This document shows, piece by piece, positions 22,434 to 34,440 of a stretch of DNA of 64,000 nucleotides. Numbering within the stretch: the stretch's first letter is position 1; every line of letters starts with the position of its first letter. A model generated the notes under the pieces. It was not told the DNA's origin. It worked only from the letters and a program-made list of their open reading frames with translations, and searched no databases. The position numbers and the translations under genes are program-made. The stretch comes from Aquatica leii. Taxonomy: Eukaryota; Arthropoda; Insecta; Coleoptera; Lampyridae. The stretch is from NCBI GenBank assembly GCA_035610365.1, contig CM069432.1, positions 175,755,027 to 175,819,026 on the forward strand, read 5' to 3'.

Positions 22434-22990
22434 TTCTTAAATGTTATATGTGGGTTCGTTAACCACGAGATGGTGTCGACCACAACACTTTTATATGTTA
22501 TGTACAAGATTCTGACTATGAAAAAGAGAACATCGCAAGAACGATACAGAGCGTAGAATCTTTTGTTTAAATGTTGTAGAATAATAAAAAAAAACTATAA
22601 AAATAGTTGCAACTACCTCTAATACGCTCAAGATGACATCAACTAATATTCAAGAAAATGGAAATTCTACTATTAACGTTAATTTTCATTGTAATAAATA
22701 AAAATTTTTCTCAAACTGAGTTTATTGCAAACTTTATCTAAAATTTCACATTTCCAAAGTTATGTCACTTTATGTAGCTATGGCAACATTTCCAGTCTGG
22801 TGCAACATTTCTAATAAGGTACATACGATTTACCAGCCGCGCCTAAGTCTGGTAAAACAGAGGTTAATAGTCAGTATGCAATAAAATAAATGTTTTGCCA
22901 TAAAATAAAAATTGACTCAAATAAACCATAAGTATTAGTTGCTTAATTTGTTTTTCAATTAAAAAATCTTTTTCTATCATGTTATTCTAT
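22434..22990. other. No recognised feature
   Basis: Ordinary AT-rich sequence. No gene or repeat supported. Confidence 0.5.
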
Positions 22991-22994
22991 ATAA

Positions 22995-24652
22995 ATTATA
23001 ATAAATTAAAAATCAATTGTCAAATGATAATGATTTCTCTAACTTTTTCAACCGAGGATTTTGAAAGTTTACTAGGAAAGCACAAACTTGAAACACTGAT
23101 GCATGAACTTTACGCAAAGCCAAAATAAATCTTTTTATTCTGCAAATAACCTTTTCTACATGTATTCTGGTCCTTGCACTGACCTTGTTTAAGACAACCA
23201 TCCCTTATCGGTTAGAATCAGATCACCAGCAAAAAAATGTGATAGCACTACGCAAGCTTTAACTGTTTCTATCTGAGGCAAAGCTCATGTATAAATCACT
23301 AACGAGCTTAATAGCTCCATTTGGAATTACATTTATTAACGGTTTTTAAGTTTATATAAACTATAAGAATCACGCCGTTTTTTTATGATCTCGATATCAT
23401 TACTTCAGCGCAATTAATTATGATACGGCAGTTTTTTAAGCGTGAAAATGCAATTTCGCCAACAAGTTTTTGTTTTACTCGTAGTAGGAAATCTGATCAA
23501 ATGATTGTAATTTGCAATATGAATAACATAAAGCCAAGTTACAAAAATATTGGTAATAGTAGTATCAGAGCAATCATTATATTAGCAAGGTGTTTCTTGG
23601 GCAAATTAAGTCGAAGTTTTAGTAGTTAGAGTAATTGATACTCTTTTGAAGTTTTTTTTACTGAACAGTTATATAATAATAATGAATTTCTAGATTTTTC
23701 AAATACTTAAATAGAGCAGAAAATATAATTTTTGACTGCAACTCCGTATAAAAGCAAACAATGTTATCATCATCACAGATTTGATTCCATCAAAATTTTC
23801 TTTTATTTTTTTCTGATTCTAGTTGTCGTGTTAAAAATGCAAATTCTGATCTTAAAACACTTTCAGTGGCAATTCCATCATGACAAACATTTTAGTTTTC
23901 ACAAACTCCATGAACATTATTGTTTTTGTCTTAACTTTCAGCTGAGTAGCTTCTGAAATGGCATAATAATTTTATTGCAATAACTAAATTTATCATGTTA
24001 CTTACCTTGTTTTTTTTTCCGATTAGTTCGAATGCAATAATAATTACTAGTATATTAAGTATTAAGAACAGTTAGGGTCAAAGACAATGTTTGCAGACTG
24101 AGCAAAGCCAAGTTCTCAACATTCTCTAAGACCGGTAGAGCCCTTAATCTTCGTGATGCTTATGCTATTTTTTGCACGATAGAAAAATTTTTTTCCTTAA
24201 TCTTATAACATTAACTTAATAATCGTCAGAATGGCGTTTTTGTTTAATTTATTTATTTTTTGTTAAAACTAGTTGACTTTCCAAGCACTACACGTTAGTT
24301 GTCTTGTACTTACCGTTCTAGAACGGTAAATAAATTGCTTGCCAACGAGTTACGCATAGCAACTAGTACATTAAACATACTGTCTTGAAAGCAAATATAG
24401 TAACTCGGAAAAAATGATTTAGTAGAGCAAATACCATGTTTAGTTACTTATTTACTTGGAATAGTGAGCAATGGTTAAATGTAATTTAATTCCATTTCTT
24501 CTTGGTTGCTTCATCACTTGGAAACTTAAACAGCTATTGCCTTTGCTATGGCTACATCCTGGAGCAAAACCACAATTCATTACTGTCGTGTAAAAGTTTA
24601 AGTAAAGATAACATTGTTTATATAAATAAGAATAGTACAAAGTCAAAACCAA
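22995..24652 (-). pseudogene. THAP/DDE_Tnp_4-type transposase remnant
   Basis: On the minus strand, VSARTRIHVEKVICRIKRF at 23186-23124 followed by VCAFLVNFQNPRL is the C-terminal signature of DDE_Tnp_4 (Harbinger/ISL2EU kin), in which the glutamate of HVE is catalytic. Ahead of it are VIPNGAIKLVSDLY near 23320 and TDKGW near 23205, then IIIDCAEVMIS near 23425, giving the expected order IIDC, SDLY, DKG, HVE. Further upstream, at 24652-24452, GFAPGCSHSKGNSCLSFQV has the C-x-x-x-C spacing and phenylalanine of a THAP finger in worn form. The intervening part is not readable. Many interruptions are present. Linking the THAP-like piece to this DDE remnant is inference. Confidence 0.6.
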
Positions 24653-26261
24653 AGTTTGAGGTTATATTATACTTCGGCCAAGCGTCGGCCACAGTCTGCG
24701 TCAGAAAAGTAAAGCTTATAGATGTGACACCATACGGCCTACAACATACGTTCACATTATTAGAGTAAGATAGTGGCGACTCACCTTCGTCTATTATGAG
24801 GTTTATTTCTGTAGTCTATTGCAAAAACGACATACTCTAAGTTTTTTTATTTTATTGCCAAACAACCTACCGTTATTTTACAAAAAATAGACATCATGGT
24901 TAAATATCACTACTTTAAATGGTTATTATTTGTGTATTTTAAAATTATAAGTAGTGCATAAAACATTCATTATTCAGAATTTTGTTTTTTTTAAATATTC
25001 AAAAATATGTGTTCGATTAAAAATTTTTTTTAATGAAAATTACTGAAATCCTATGTTCGATTTTTTTTGCTTCGGTTTTGCTAATTTAACCTAATTTGTA
25101 GCTTTAATAACACCACAGTGAATTTTCCGAACTTATGGAACTTGGAAATCTTCATAGTCGATTTTCTCAAGTGTTTTTGAGAAGCGCCTTGTACTGCTTT
25201 AGAAAGTTGATGTTCAGATACTCGTCTTCATCTTTGATTACATTTAAATTGTTTTTTACTCTTTATATATTTAACTCTAATATTAGTACGTGTTAGTACT
25301 GTATGTAATTTTAATTGTTAATACGTTTAATTTTGTATCGACATGTAACTTTGAAAACGTTTTAATGCAACGGTAAGGGTACTAAATAAAACCTAAAATT
25401 GTTGTGTCAATGGGTCCATTCAATATATAAAATTTCCTCGACTGTCGCCTAATTGTTGTTTAAAGACGGCCACGTTTGTTCTAGAGTTTAATGTAGTACA
25501 GATTTTTTTGACTTATTTACTAAAAACGCATTATACGCTTATGTATTTCTAAAAATTGATTGATGAATTTCTGCAATAAATACAAGTTCAAAAAATGTTA
25601 AGCAGACTGTGTAATATTAGATCCAGACCCCACTTCACTAAAATGAAAACTAAACTGAGTTTAACCGTTTACAGACGTTTTGAGTAGCCTTGACATTTAT
25701 ATTTGTATTTTCCAGTTGGTAAGTATCTACAACAACCGTGTAGAATCGTTTTCAAACACAATAGTTTTGCTGACGAAATCTAGTTTAAACATGAAAGTTA
25801 TACTAATTTTTATGTTTCAAATTGAAATTAGTAAATTTATTTATTCATTGCTAAAATATACCAATCATTAATATAAACAATGCTGCCCCTCTATTGGAGA
25901 ATAATTCTTGCAATTGTAAAAGAGGAGAGAAGACAAAACATTAATAAGTTTAATCTAGAAAGAAGTTTAATGCGGAATGACACTATTCGTTTAACTAAGG
26001 TTATGGCAAACTATATTTTGGAAACATTAACCACCATTTTTTTACGCAACAGGTAGCTACCAGCAGGAAGCTGGAAACAGTTTTTTGTTATCAATGGCAC
26101 AAAATTCAGTGAGTAACTGTATAACTGAAATAAACAATGTGTTTATGCAACATTTGGCTGACCAGTGGATACGGTTTCCTGTGACTTGGAAATTAAAAAG
26201 GTTTATATATAAAGATTTTACTGGAGTTATTAAAGAACATAACTACGTAATCAAAAACTAT
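24653..26261. other. AT-rich, nothing recognised
   Basis: No supported gene. Short frames at 25680 and 26085 show no motif; the latter runs into the Penelope-like 3' end. Confidence 0.5.
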
Positions 26262-27400
26262 ACTAACATTAGAATGTCTTCCGGGTTTGGACCGTGTCAT
26301 TGTTGTTGTAACCGAAGTTGCCAACGTTTTGCCCACTTTCGTAAGGGCCTTCATCAGGGCGTGAGATAAATCGCAAAACTCAAACAAGATACCGAAATCT
26401 AACTAAGAACTTCTCAAAAGTTAGGTTATCCACTTGTGAAACAAGCCATAATCTAAACTCCGTAGAAGTGACTTAAGAAGAAATAGTCTCTGTATATAAA
26501 GGAAAAGGATCGTCACGGATGGTTAAGCTTGACTCTGATTGGGTTACGGTTGATAAGGGGCGTGTTTTCGATAAATGACTAATAACCGGAAATCAAAGAG
26601 GGGATAATTCGAAACCATGATCGCGATTGAAGTTATTGGGGTGTTTAATGATTTCTATGCTTTCTCGGAATTTTCTGTCGAAAAAGAATGGAGATTTGGC
26701 AATCAACGAAACATTATCAAAATCTTGTGACCTGTAGTAAAATGATGCAGCAACCGCAGACTTGGAAATATATCTTTTCCTTATACAACGATCATGTTCT
26801 GAAATCCGAGTAATGACGGAACGACCGGTTTCACCAATGTAGACTAAACCACAAGAACAAGGAATTTGGTATACACCTTGAGATGAAAGTGTAGGAAATT
26901 TGTCTTTGAGAGAAGTAAGAATCTGAGATATTCTGCCTGTCGAGTTGAATATTGGTTTAATACTATTCTTACGAAGAAGTTTCCCTATTTGATCTGTAAC
27001 CTTGTAAATGTAGGGTAAAAAGGCCAATTTCGGGTTGGATTCGGAAGTAGAAATGTCCTTAGGTAATCGAGTACGTGGATGTAAACAACGATTAATAACT
27101 CTATGAATTTCTCGCTTTACATAACCATTGTTCACTAAGGTTCTAGTAAGATGACGGAGTTCCGAGTCTAGATTCTCAGGTTGGCAAATAGAAAAGGCAC
27201 GATGGGCCAAAGATTCAATAACAGAACGTTTCTGTGCAGGATGATGATGAGACGAAGCAAGAAGGTATCTGTCCGTATGAGTGGGTTTGCGATAAACAGA
27301 ATGGCCCAGAAGTCCGTCGGGCTTACGAATCACAAAAACGTCAAAAAATGGAAGAAGAAATGGACGTTCTTGTGACTCGTGACTTACTATTGGCGACAAA
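26262..27400 (-). mobile_element. Second copy of the first Penelope-like family, 5' truncated
   Basis: On the minus strand this matches 1019-2211 closely. It begins in the reverse transcriptase thumb (FDVFVIRKPDGLLGHSVYRK near 27350), continues through HPAQKRSVIESLAHRAFSIC and the linker, and ends with the GIY-YIG domain (GVYQIPCSCGLVYIGETGR near 26870) and the 3' noncoding region. The palm with the catalytic aspartates is absent because the copy is cut off at 27400. One small deletion near 26745 (SKSAVAASFYYRSQD) damages the endonuclease. It is a dead copy. Confidence 0.88.
26320..26360 (-). ncRNA. hammerhead ribozyme-like motif, second Penelope-like copy
   Basis: On the minus strand: GCC, CTGATGA, stem II GGCCC...GTGGGC, AAAAC (consensus GAAAC, one change), ACGT, then GGC. 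Stem I pairs GCC with GGC fully. Comparison with 2109-2149 suggests the family consensus carries both cores intact. Confidence 0.65.
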
Positions 27401-28179
27401 AGCGCAACCGAGCTGCAGCATGACGCTCTGTAATGTTAGGTTTACTTGCCGGTTTTATACAATGTAAATTTGATTCGTGTAAACGTCTCTGAATGGTGGA
27501 AACAGAGCAATTAATAATCAGCGTTTCCTTTATTTTTTGGCAAGTTGTAAAAGGATTTTGTAATGTATAGCCGAGTATGTCCGCATCTTCTTACCGAGAA
27601 GTAATTCTAGGCTTAGGTGGTCAATTTATATTACAATTTTGTAAATGAAAAATTTATATTTATACGACAAAAGGCCATAACCTGATGATATATTTACAAA
27701 AGGTTATTATGAAGCTCATTAATAAGTGAGGTATTTATTAATCCGCTTAATCCTAGGATGCATATCCGGTAGAATTTTTTATTAATTTGCACAAAAACAT
27801 AAAAGCAGTTGTGGTTTCATAAAACGCTTGTTTTAGAATAATATTTAAGTCTCCTCGTTTGATTTTAAGAAATACATATATACATGTCGTTTACGTTATC
27901 ATCGTATCTGAATAATACGAGTTTTTGATTCAGCTTTGACTAGTATAGATCTCTTAACGACACTTCTTGTAATAGATTTTTCTTTTTCATTCATTTTTCC
28001 GCAGTCTGCTCCACCTCGTACTCTTACATCTTTGATTTTAATAGTTGTTCGTTTCCTTGTTAATATGTACTGAATAATAGATCGTACGTTTCTTTTTTCT
28101 TTAATCTTGGTGTACTTGTGGAAGTCTTTATTTTTATAAAAACCCTTTTGTAATCTTCAAGCCAAGTAGTTCACACTTT
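27401..28179. other. No recognised feature
   Basis: AT-rich sequence without supported genes or repeats. Confidence 0.5.
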
Positions 28180-28740
28180 CATATTATCTTCACTCCGTTA
28201 TAATTAATTATTGCTTCTTCATATCTTCTCGCTGCATTGTCGTTCTCTCTCCTCTCCTGTTTTACCGTTCAAACCTTTTACCACGATTAATTCTTTATTT
28301 TGTTTTACTTGCAACATTTCGTTTTGTAGTTTTTTTATAATTCTTTTAGTCACTATCATGATACTACCGTCTATTGGCCCGTACGCGTCTATTACAACTA
28401 TGTTGCTTTTGTGGATTGTCTCTTATTAAATTTTTTTTTATTAGTTCCCATGTCTTAATATTTTTCTTTTTTTTTTTTTTTATTAGAAAACCTATACTTG
28501 CTTTTGCTCGTTGTTTTTTTTATTTATCCCACTCCAGATGTGTATGGTATTTCCTACCACTTCAGTTTCGTTGTTTTTTTTTGTTTCACTTGTCACTAGT
28601 ATATCCAAATCAATCTTTCTGAATTCATCTATGACTTCGTTTTCTTTTTGTTCTCCATAACTAGATGTTCCATGTCGCTAATCTAAGTCCCTTATGCGTT
28701 TTTCCTGTCGCGTCGTATTTGTAGTTATGTTTTACGACTG
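28180..28740 (-). pseudogene. LINE apurinic-type endonuclease remnant
   Basis: On the minus strand the sequence near 28690 reads KGLRLATWNI, the start of an AP-endonuclease domain, followed by EVIDEFRKIDLDILVTSETK near 28630 and IHIWSGINKKNNEQKASIGF near 28540. Further on, VVIDAYGPIDGSIMIVTKRI near 28400 matches the Y-P motif before the catalytic D-x-N, and LIVVKGLNGKTGEE near 28280 is the worn G-D-F-N-G motif. This is the N-terminal nuclease of a non-LTR retrotransposon of the type often annotated as craniofacial-development-protein-2-like. No reverse transcriptase follows. Several frame changes are present. Confidence 0.7.
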
Positions 28741-30420
28741 GTCTTTGTAAATCTTTAGCAAAACTCCCCCCCCCCTCTTTCCGGGTCCGTTTCTCTCGCC
28801 GAAGTGTGGATTTTCACTCGTGGATTAGTACTTAAATTTCTCATCCTGTCATTTATTTTCAAACACCTTAAACTTTTGCATGTGTTAAGTTGCTTACGTC
28901 TAACCTCAAAACTCTCATCCTAGAAGACCTAGATATTAAACCACCCATTCTGGGACATACGCTGTCGGTAGTCACTTAGTATAGGTCCGACACTTCCATG
29001 CCTGTTCGTACACGGGAGGTATTCAATTTACTTCCTACCTCCTATATCTGGAAAGCATTCTCTTATTCGCTACCCGGGGACGCGCAAGTTTGTTGTAACA
29101 TACTAAAAATGAGGTTACATTTAATCAGCTAATTCGTTGACGTTTGCACACAACTTTAAAAAAACTGGTAACCATCTATTCATTTTCATTAATGACTCAC
29201 TTTCAAACTTATAAAAATTTGACTATATATAGCAAACATTTATAGTTGATTAAATAAATATTTATTTTTGTGAATTTTAATTAAAAACTTAACTATATAT
29301 GATGAATCATAATCGGAAACATCTTGCTAATACTACTTTAGAATTATTTAAATACTGTAGCGGCCATTTCAGAAATATTTTAAATGTGTCATATATAAAT
29401 GTATTTGTATATGCTCAACGTTAACTACATTGCACAATGTTACAATTTTACAAAGTAATATAATTTGAGTATAATTTTTTAATTACTATTTTAATTAAAA
29501 CTTAATTTGTTCATTTATAAACAAAGTTTAAATTTAATAAATTACGATTAATAACAGTTGTCTATAACAGAAACACAGTCTAGCTGATTCAACAATTAAA
29601 TATTTATTAGCATTTTTATTAAATCGTTTAATGCGTTAAAATGTTAATATTTCTGCGGTTCACGCTAAACTCATAATTTATTATTATTTCTTTACGTAAT
29701 TTTTTTAATGTTGTTACATCTAGTTTACAAATGATCCAAACGTAAAAGATCAGTTAGCTATATACATTTTTATACACATACCTATACAAACATTACCGAA
29801 CATAGCATATCGACAAGTAGCATCCATAATTATAATTTACAATATCTTCTAGCAATAATTCATAGATGTGCAGTTAAAAACAGTTTAACTTAATTAATTG
29901 CAAGCTATGTATATATTTTTTTGTAATTTTATTCACATGCAAATACCGTCTATCTAGATTTAAAATGTTTAATTCAAGCGTTATGAAACTTGAAACGTTT
30001 GTAACAACTAAATAGGTCAAGTATATAGGACAATGTTTAATAATCTCTTGTCTAGTCATTCTTACCTTTTTATTTTTATATTGCTTTTAAGATTGTTTCC
30101 TCTGCCACTCTTCTGTATTACGTGTTTTGAGACTGCGGTAATAGAGACATAAAATAATTCTACAATTGAGGAATTACCTTTAATTGCAGTAAGCTGAGTA
30201 GTAGTTGTCTACTATCAGCAATGAGAGAGAGAATGCAAACCGTCTTAGCCAAAACCAAACTGTTGTCAAAACACGAAATACAAACGTCAAATAGTATAAT
30301 TCACGTGCAACTTTTTGTCAATCTTTAAATGACATGTCTAATTTAACAATGTTAATACACAAAAAGTGTGCTATTAAGCATAAACTCACAATTTTTGTAA
30401 AAAACATGTATAACAAATTA
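28741..30420. other. No recognised gene; contains a nine-C run
   Basis: A C run near 28767-28776 and a less AT-rich part to about 29100 may be the 5' region of the LINE fragment. The rest is AT-rich and blank. Confidence 0.45.
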
Positions 30421-30423
30421 AAG

Positions 30424-30620
30424 CGGATTTTCAATATGGTGCGACTTTTGCTAATAAAAGAATTTTAGAATTGCAAGATCGTATAGATAAATTTATTCAA
30501 ATATTCGATTACATTAAACATGTATCAGTCAATATAAAACGTATGATAAATGATGAAAATGATTTGAGGTTGCATTATGCAGTACGAACTGCATCATCTA
30601 AATTTACAGGTGTCAAATAG
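30424..30620 (+). other. Open frame of about 65 codons without recognised homologue
   Basis: A frame without its own ATG reads ADFQYGATFANKRILELQDR and continues with charged, helix-like sequence to TASSKFTGVK and a stop. The composition looks protein-like rather than random, with even codon use and few Asn/Lys runs. It could be a lost exon or an element fragment. Confidence 0.25.
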
Positions 30621-30719
30621 CTAAAGCAAATTACTAAACCAAGTGTCTTAAACTTTTTTTGCCAAGCGTACGTCTACACACAGTTTAGTAGTTTGTTTAG
30701 TTTATTGATTTAAACATGA

Positions 30720-30959
30720 TTGCAAGTACATTTATTCGAGCAGAAATGTATATTGGATACATGTGGTAAAATATGTGAAATAATCTCGAGAAGAGTCGAC
30801 AATGAGAAACGTTGCTGGGTACAAAATTGGCTTAGTCGGAGAGTAACCTTACTAATGGTGCCTGTTCTACGTTCATTAAATCAGATCCCGCTCCGATTTC
30901 ATAAAGTCTTTATTCTTTATTTCTTGAGAACAACTTTGACATTACGGCACGATTTTTAA
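30720..30959 (+). pseudogene. Harbinger-like protein N-terminal fragment
   Basis: The frame reads RRVDNEKRCWVQNWLSRRVT and then VPVLRSLNQIPLRFHKVF. Harbinger transposases and their relatives start with a basic segment of the form RRWWVRPWL.RR followed by L..EL, and the order agrees. The region that would hold the DDE triad does not follow. Support is limited to this single motif. Confidence 0.35.
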
Positions 30960-32429
30960 TGTGTTTTTAATTCAACGTGACATGCTGAACAATGATACGT
31001 GCCTCTCAGTAATCTGCACATCAGGTACCTACTAATGCATTTTGATAAATTAAACAGTCTACACATTTTATTTGTTGTAAAACTGCGATGAGAGACACTA
31101 GTTGCTCAAGTAAATAGAAAGTGATTCTATATATTTGATCAAAAAGTCTACTAAATACTGCACTTGCTAACTACTAAATAAAGTGGTTTACACGATGCAA
31201 CTAAGTAAACTTTGTTACTCGAATTAGTAAGTAGCTTTAGCTACTTGACATGTGTAATTTCAGCTTAATGTTATTTCCTTGTTTTACGGTATTAAATTAT
31301 ATGAACACTTTTGTCTTGAATTTAACGACACAGTTGAAATTTTGGTTCATTGTGTTAATTCTATTTAATCTATTACAAAATATCACTTTTTGAGTAAGTA
31401 AAAGTTATGCAAGAGTATATTGCTACGAAGCAAACGTTTCAATTGCTGTTAGATTATCAAAAAAAGTCTTTATCTATTCTTTCCCACTATGCAATTAGTA
31501 CGTAAGATAATTTTACAACTCTGTTAAACATTGTTTTTGATGGTTCTGCAAATACAAACTATGGTTGATTCTGTTTGAATTGATAAATTCAAAATCAAAC
31601 ATTTTGATTTTGACAGGATACAATAGTATTTTGCGCCGAAGTTGCTAACATGTACCGTCAAATATTTGTTCATTTTGATAATAGATATCTACAAAATTAT
31701 GTTTTAAAAAATCTTTATTAAAATTATGAGTTAAATATTGTAGAGATCTTAGGTTTTGTTATAAACATTGTGCAGAATATAAAAACATGTTTGGCCATGT
31801 TCATAACAAAACCGAAAAACTCTAACATATCGTACCCAATCTGCTGACAATACGATATATGTAATAATTAACAGTTAAAAATTAAAAAAAAATTATATTT
31901 TTTCTACAAATATACATTAAGATTTTTATGTCGGTGATCTCATTATAAGAAATTCAGAAGAAAAAAATAAGAAGAATGCGACTGAGAAAAATATTAAAAA
32001 TTCAATTCTTTTGGATAACGTAGAAATGACCGGTTTGTTTTTTTAAGAATATTATTATTAAGAATACTAGAGCAAAACTAAGTGTATTTTATGTAGTTTA
32101 ATGTAATCAAATTATGTTTTAAAAATAAACAATTTTTGCTTAAAACCATAGAATATTACAAAATCAAGATGGTAGTTCTAGTTGAGTCAAGTCAAGTATC
32201 TGTAAAAATGAAAAACCCTAGCTTTCTTGATAGCTTGTAATAAACTTGTGTTTTGTGCCACTATTGTGAAAACAATACATGTTTATATGGTAAGTAAACG
32301 TTTGGTATTGTATTTTGTAAACGTAAATGGTTTTGAACTGAATGTAACTTATAAACACAAATATTTAGTATTCTTATTCAAGCCTTGAAAGCTAAACTAG
32401 AAACTATTTTCAGTCAATTCACGACTGGT
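30960..32429. other. AT-rich, nothing recognised
   Basis: A short frame near 31931-32045 (VGDLIIRNSEEKNKKNATEK) is open but unidentifiable. Otherwise blank. Confidence 0.45.
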
Positions 32430-32980
32430 CACCACAATAGAACCGACAATCTAGTGTTTGATTGACAAACTTTCCGCCAAGAATACCGAAGAGATCGTCA
32501 AAAAATCAAAGATAGTCACAATTTTCTCTGCTGGCAAGAAAAAGGCTATTGTATTCATAAACATCAGTGATTACATGAACAAACGCATTACTACAATATT
32601 TGGCATACAAGTAATTAAAAACGAATGCAATAAGAACTAATGAGATTTTTTTTCCACCATAAAATCGGGCAACACGATTTCAGAACATCAAAAAAAAGCT
32701 AAATTCTTTTAGGCACTAGGTTGCGACGTCTTTTTTACCTTTCACAAATTTGGTCTAATTGTGAGTGCTACAGGTTTAACCACCAATCTGCTATCCAGAT
32801 ACTTTTGTGCTATTCTACAACCACTCACAGAAAAAAACACTCATTACATTAGAAACTCTCAGTACTTTTTCTCAAAGAATAGAGAGGTAAAATTGGAAGC
32901 ACGAAATTTTTTGATCAGTTTTGATGTGACTTTTCTCTTTACAAAAATACTAATACAAAGAACATGTTACATCATCTAGA
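32430..32980 (+). pseudogene. Penelope-like reverse transcriptase fragment
   Basis: Two frames match the fingers/palm region of Penelope-like elements. The first includes FSAGKKKAIVFINISDYMNK near 32525, the counterpart of LPADKGNATVV...DY. The second (32761-32979) includes NLLSRYFCAILQPLTEK and FLISFDVTFLFTKI, the counterpart of SFDVISLFTKVP, which holds the first catalytic aspartate. It is a different, older lineage than 1-1887, and the part from the AMGSPLSP motif onward is missing. It lies upstream of, and could belong with, another Penelope-like remnant at 33.4-34.4 kb, but orientation differs. Confidence 0.7.
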
Positions 32981-33425
32981 TCATATTACAAAAACTAGTT
33001 TTAGGTATACATAATTAGATACTTATTGATTAGTTTTATTCTTGATTGAATTTAGATGGGTTATATCTGGATCTGCAAAGGTCGACCATTATACAAAAAT
33101 ACTGTTATGTAGTTAATTTATTGACTAGTTGTGATGACTTTAACAAAGCCGTAATATGTGTACACAATTATCTAATGTTTTGATCTCAGGTCGCAAGTCC
33201 TATTCGAGAAAAGAGGTTGACTTATCGCTGTGAGTTAAGTGAACTAAGTGGATTACACATTCATCGTCATATTAGCTGTTCAAATTTAATTAATACATAA
33301 ACTTATGGTTTTTCTAATGCATCCACCAAAGGTTACGGTGCTTGTATAAAGGCCAGATCTATAAATCGGGTCAAACGACTACATATTTTATAATTGTAAA
33401 TAATTTAATGCCTTTCCCATATAAT

Positions 33426-33460
33426 TCTACATGTTTCAACCTAACGGTCATTATCAGGCC
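33426..33460 (-). ncRNA. hammerhead-like motif, minus arm
   Basis: On the minus strand: GGC, CTGATAA (one change from CTGATGA), stem II ACC...GGT, GAAAC, palindromic ACATGT. The 3' half of stem I is not preserved. Confidence 0.5.
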
Positions 33461-34338
33461 TCTAAAATTATGAACTTAATAGTAAAATTTCAACCTTAAA
33501 ATTCTTAATATACTTATAATTAATAAATTAAAATTAAACAGTTTATGTCAAAATGACAATATAAATTAAACAAATTTTTTTACGAGAAAGGTATATAAAA
33601 TAATAATAATAATATTAACAAGAAAATTAAATAAATAGAAAAATAATTTAAATACAAATAAAAATATTATTTAAGAAAAAGAAAATAATTTTCAAAATTA
33701 ACAATTTCATTTAAACATGCATCTAGTTCTAAGTTTTTATGTTTAACAATGTCTTTTATCTCCAAAAAAATTTCATTTTAGACTTATATTGCAAATATGA
33801 AGAATTTTGTAGTTTTTTTTATAATCAAAACAATGGTTATATTCTAATATATGATTAGCGAAAGAAAATTTATTATATAAATTAATACCAACATTATTGT
33901 TTTTAATGTAAGAAAAATGTTCTGCTTTTCTTGTTCGAAATTTACGGCCGGTTGGTCTAATATAAAAAGAGCTCAGCTACCGCAATTTAATTTGTAAACA
34001 CCAGATTTATTCAGAATGTCAACTTTATCTTTACTATTGACAAGTAAAGATTTTAAATTAAATTTAGATGTAAAAGAAATATAAATATTATGCTTTTTGA
34101 ATACAAGATAAAGATAAAGTTGATATTCTGAGTAAATCTGGTGTTTACAAATTATTTATTATTATATATTTTTATATTTATTTATTTTCTTGTTAATATT
34201 ATTATTTTATATACCTTTCTCGTAAAAAATTTAGTTTAATGTATATTGTCAATTTGACATAAACTGTTTAATTTATTAATTGTAAGTATATTAAAAATTT
34301 TAAGGTTGAAATTTTACTATTAAGTTGATAATTTTAGA

Positions 34339-34374
34339 GGCCTGATGATGACCGTTGAGTTGAAACATGTAGCC
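34339..34374 (+). ncRNA. hammerhead ribozyme-like motif with intact core
   Basis: GGC, CTGATGA, a short stem II (ACC/AGTT, weak in this copy), GAAAC, a palindromic ACATGT stem III, A, then GCC. Both catalytic core boxes are intact and stem I pairs GGC with GCC. Confidence 0.62.
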
Positions 34375-34440
34375 GCCAATAATTAATAAATAAAAGAATT
34401 ATATGGGAAAGGCATTAAATTATTTACAATTATAATTGAA

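Larger units (their letters stand above)
33395..34440 (-). mobile_element. Penelope-like 3' remnant with inverted flanking arms
   Basis: On the minus strand, sequence near 33985-33880 resembles a worn GIY-YIG start (KLNCGS, then GRKFRTRKAEHFSYI). The 3' noncoding part (33395-33620) is repeated inverted at about 34185-34440: both hold CTTTCCCATATAATTC, the hammerhead-like motif, TTTTAAGGTTGAAATTTTACTATTAAG and TTTGTCAT/ATGACAAA. AAACACCAGATTTATTCAGAAT (33998-34019) is also mirrored near 34118-34148. Inverted pLTR-like ends of this sort are known in Penelope-like elements. Confidence 0.72.

Noticed and set aside
28374-28622. Phe-rich plus-strand frame resembling a membrane protein
   Set aside because: It is the T-rich antisense of the LINE endonuclease remnant on the minus strand.
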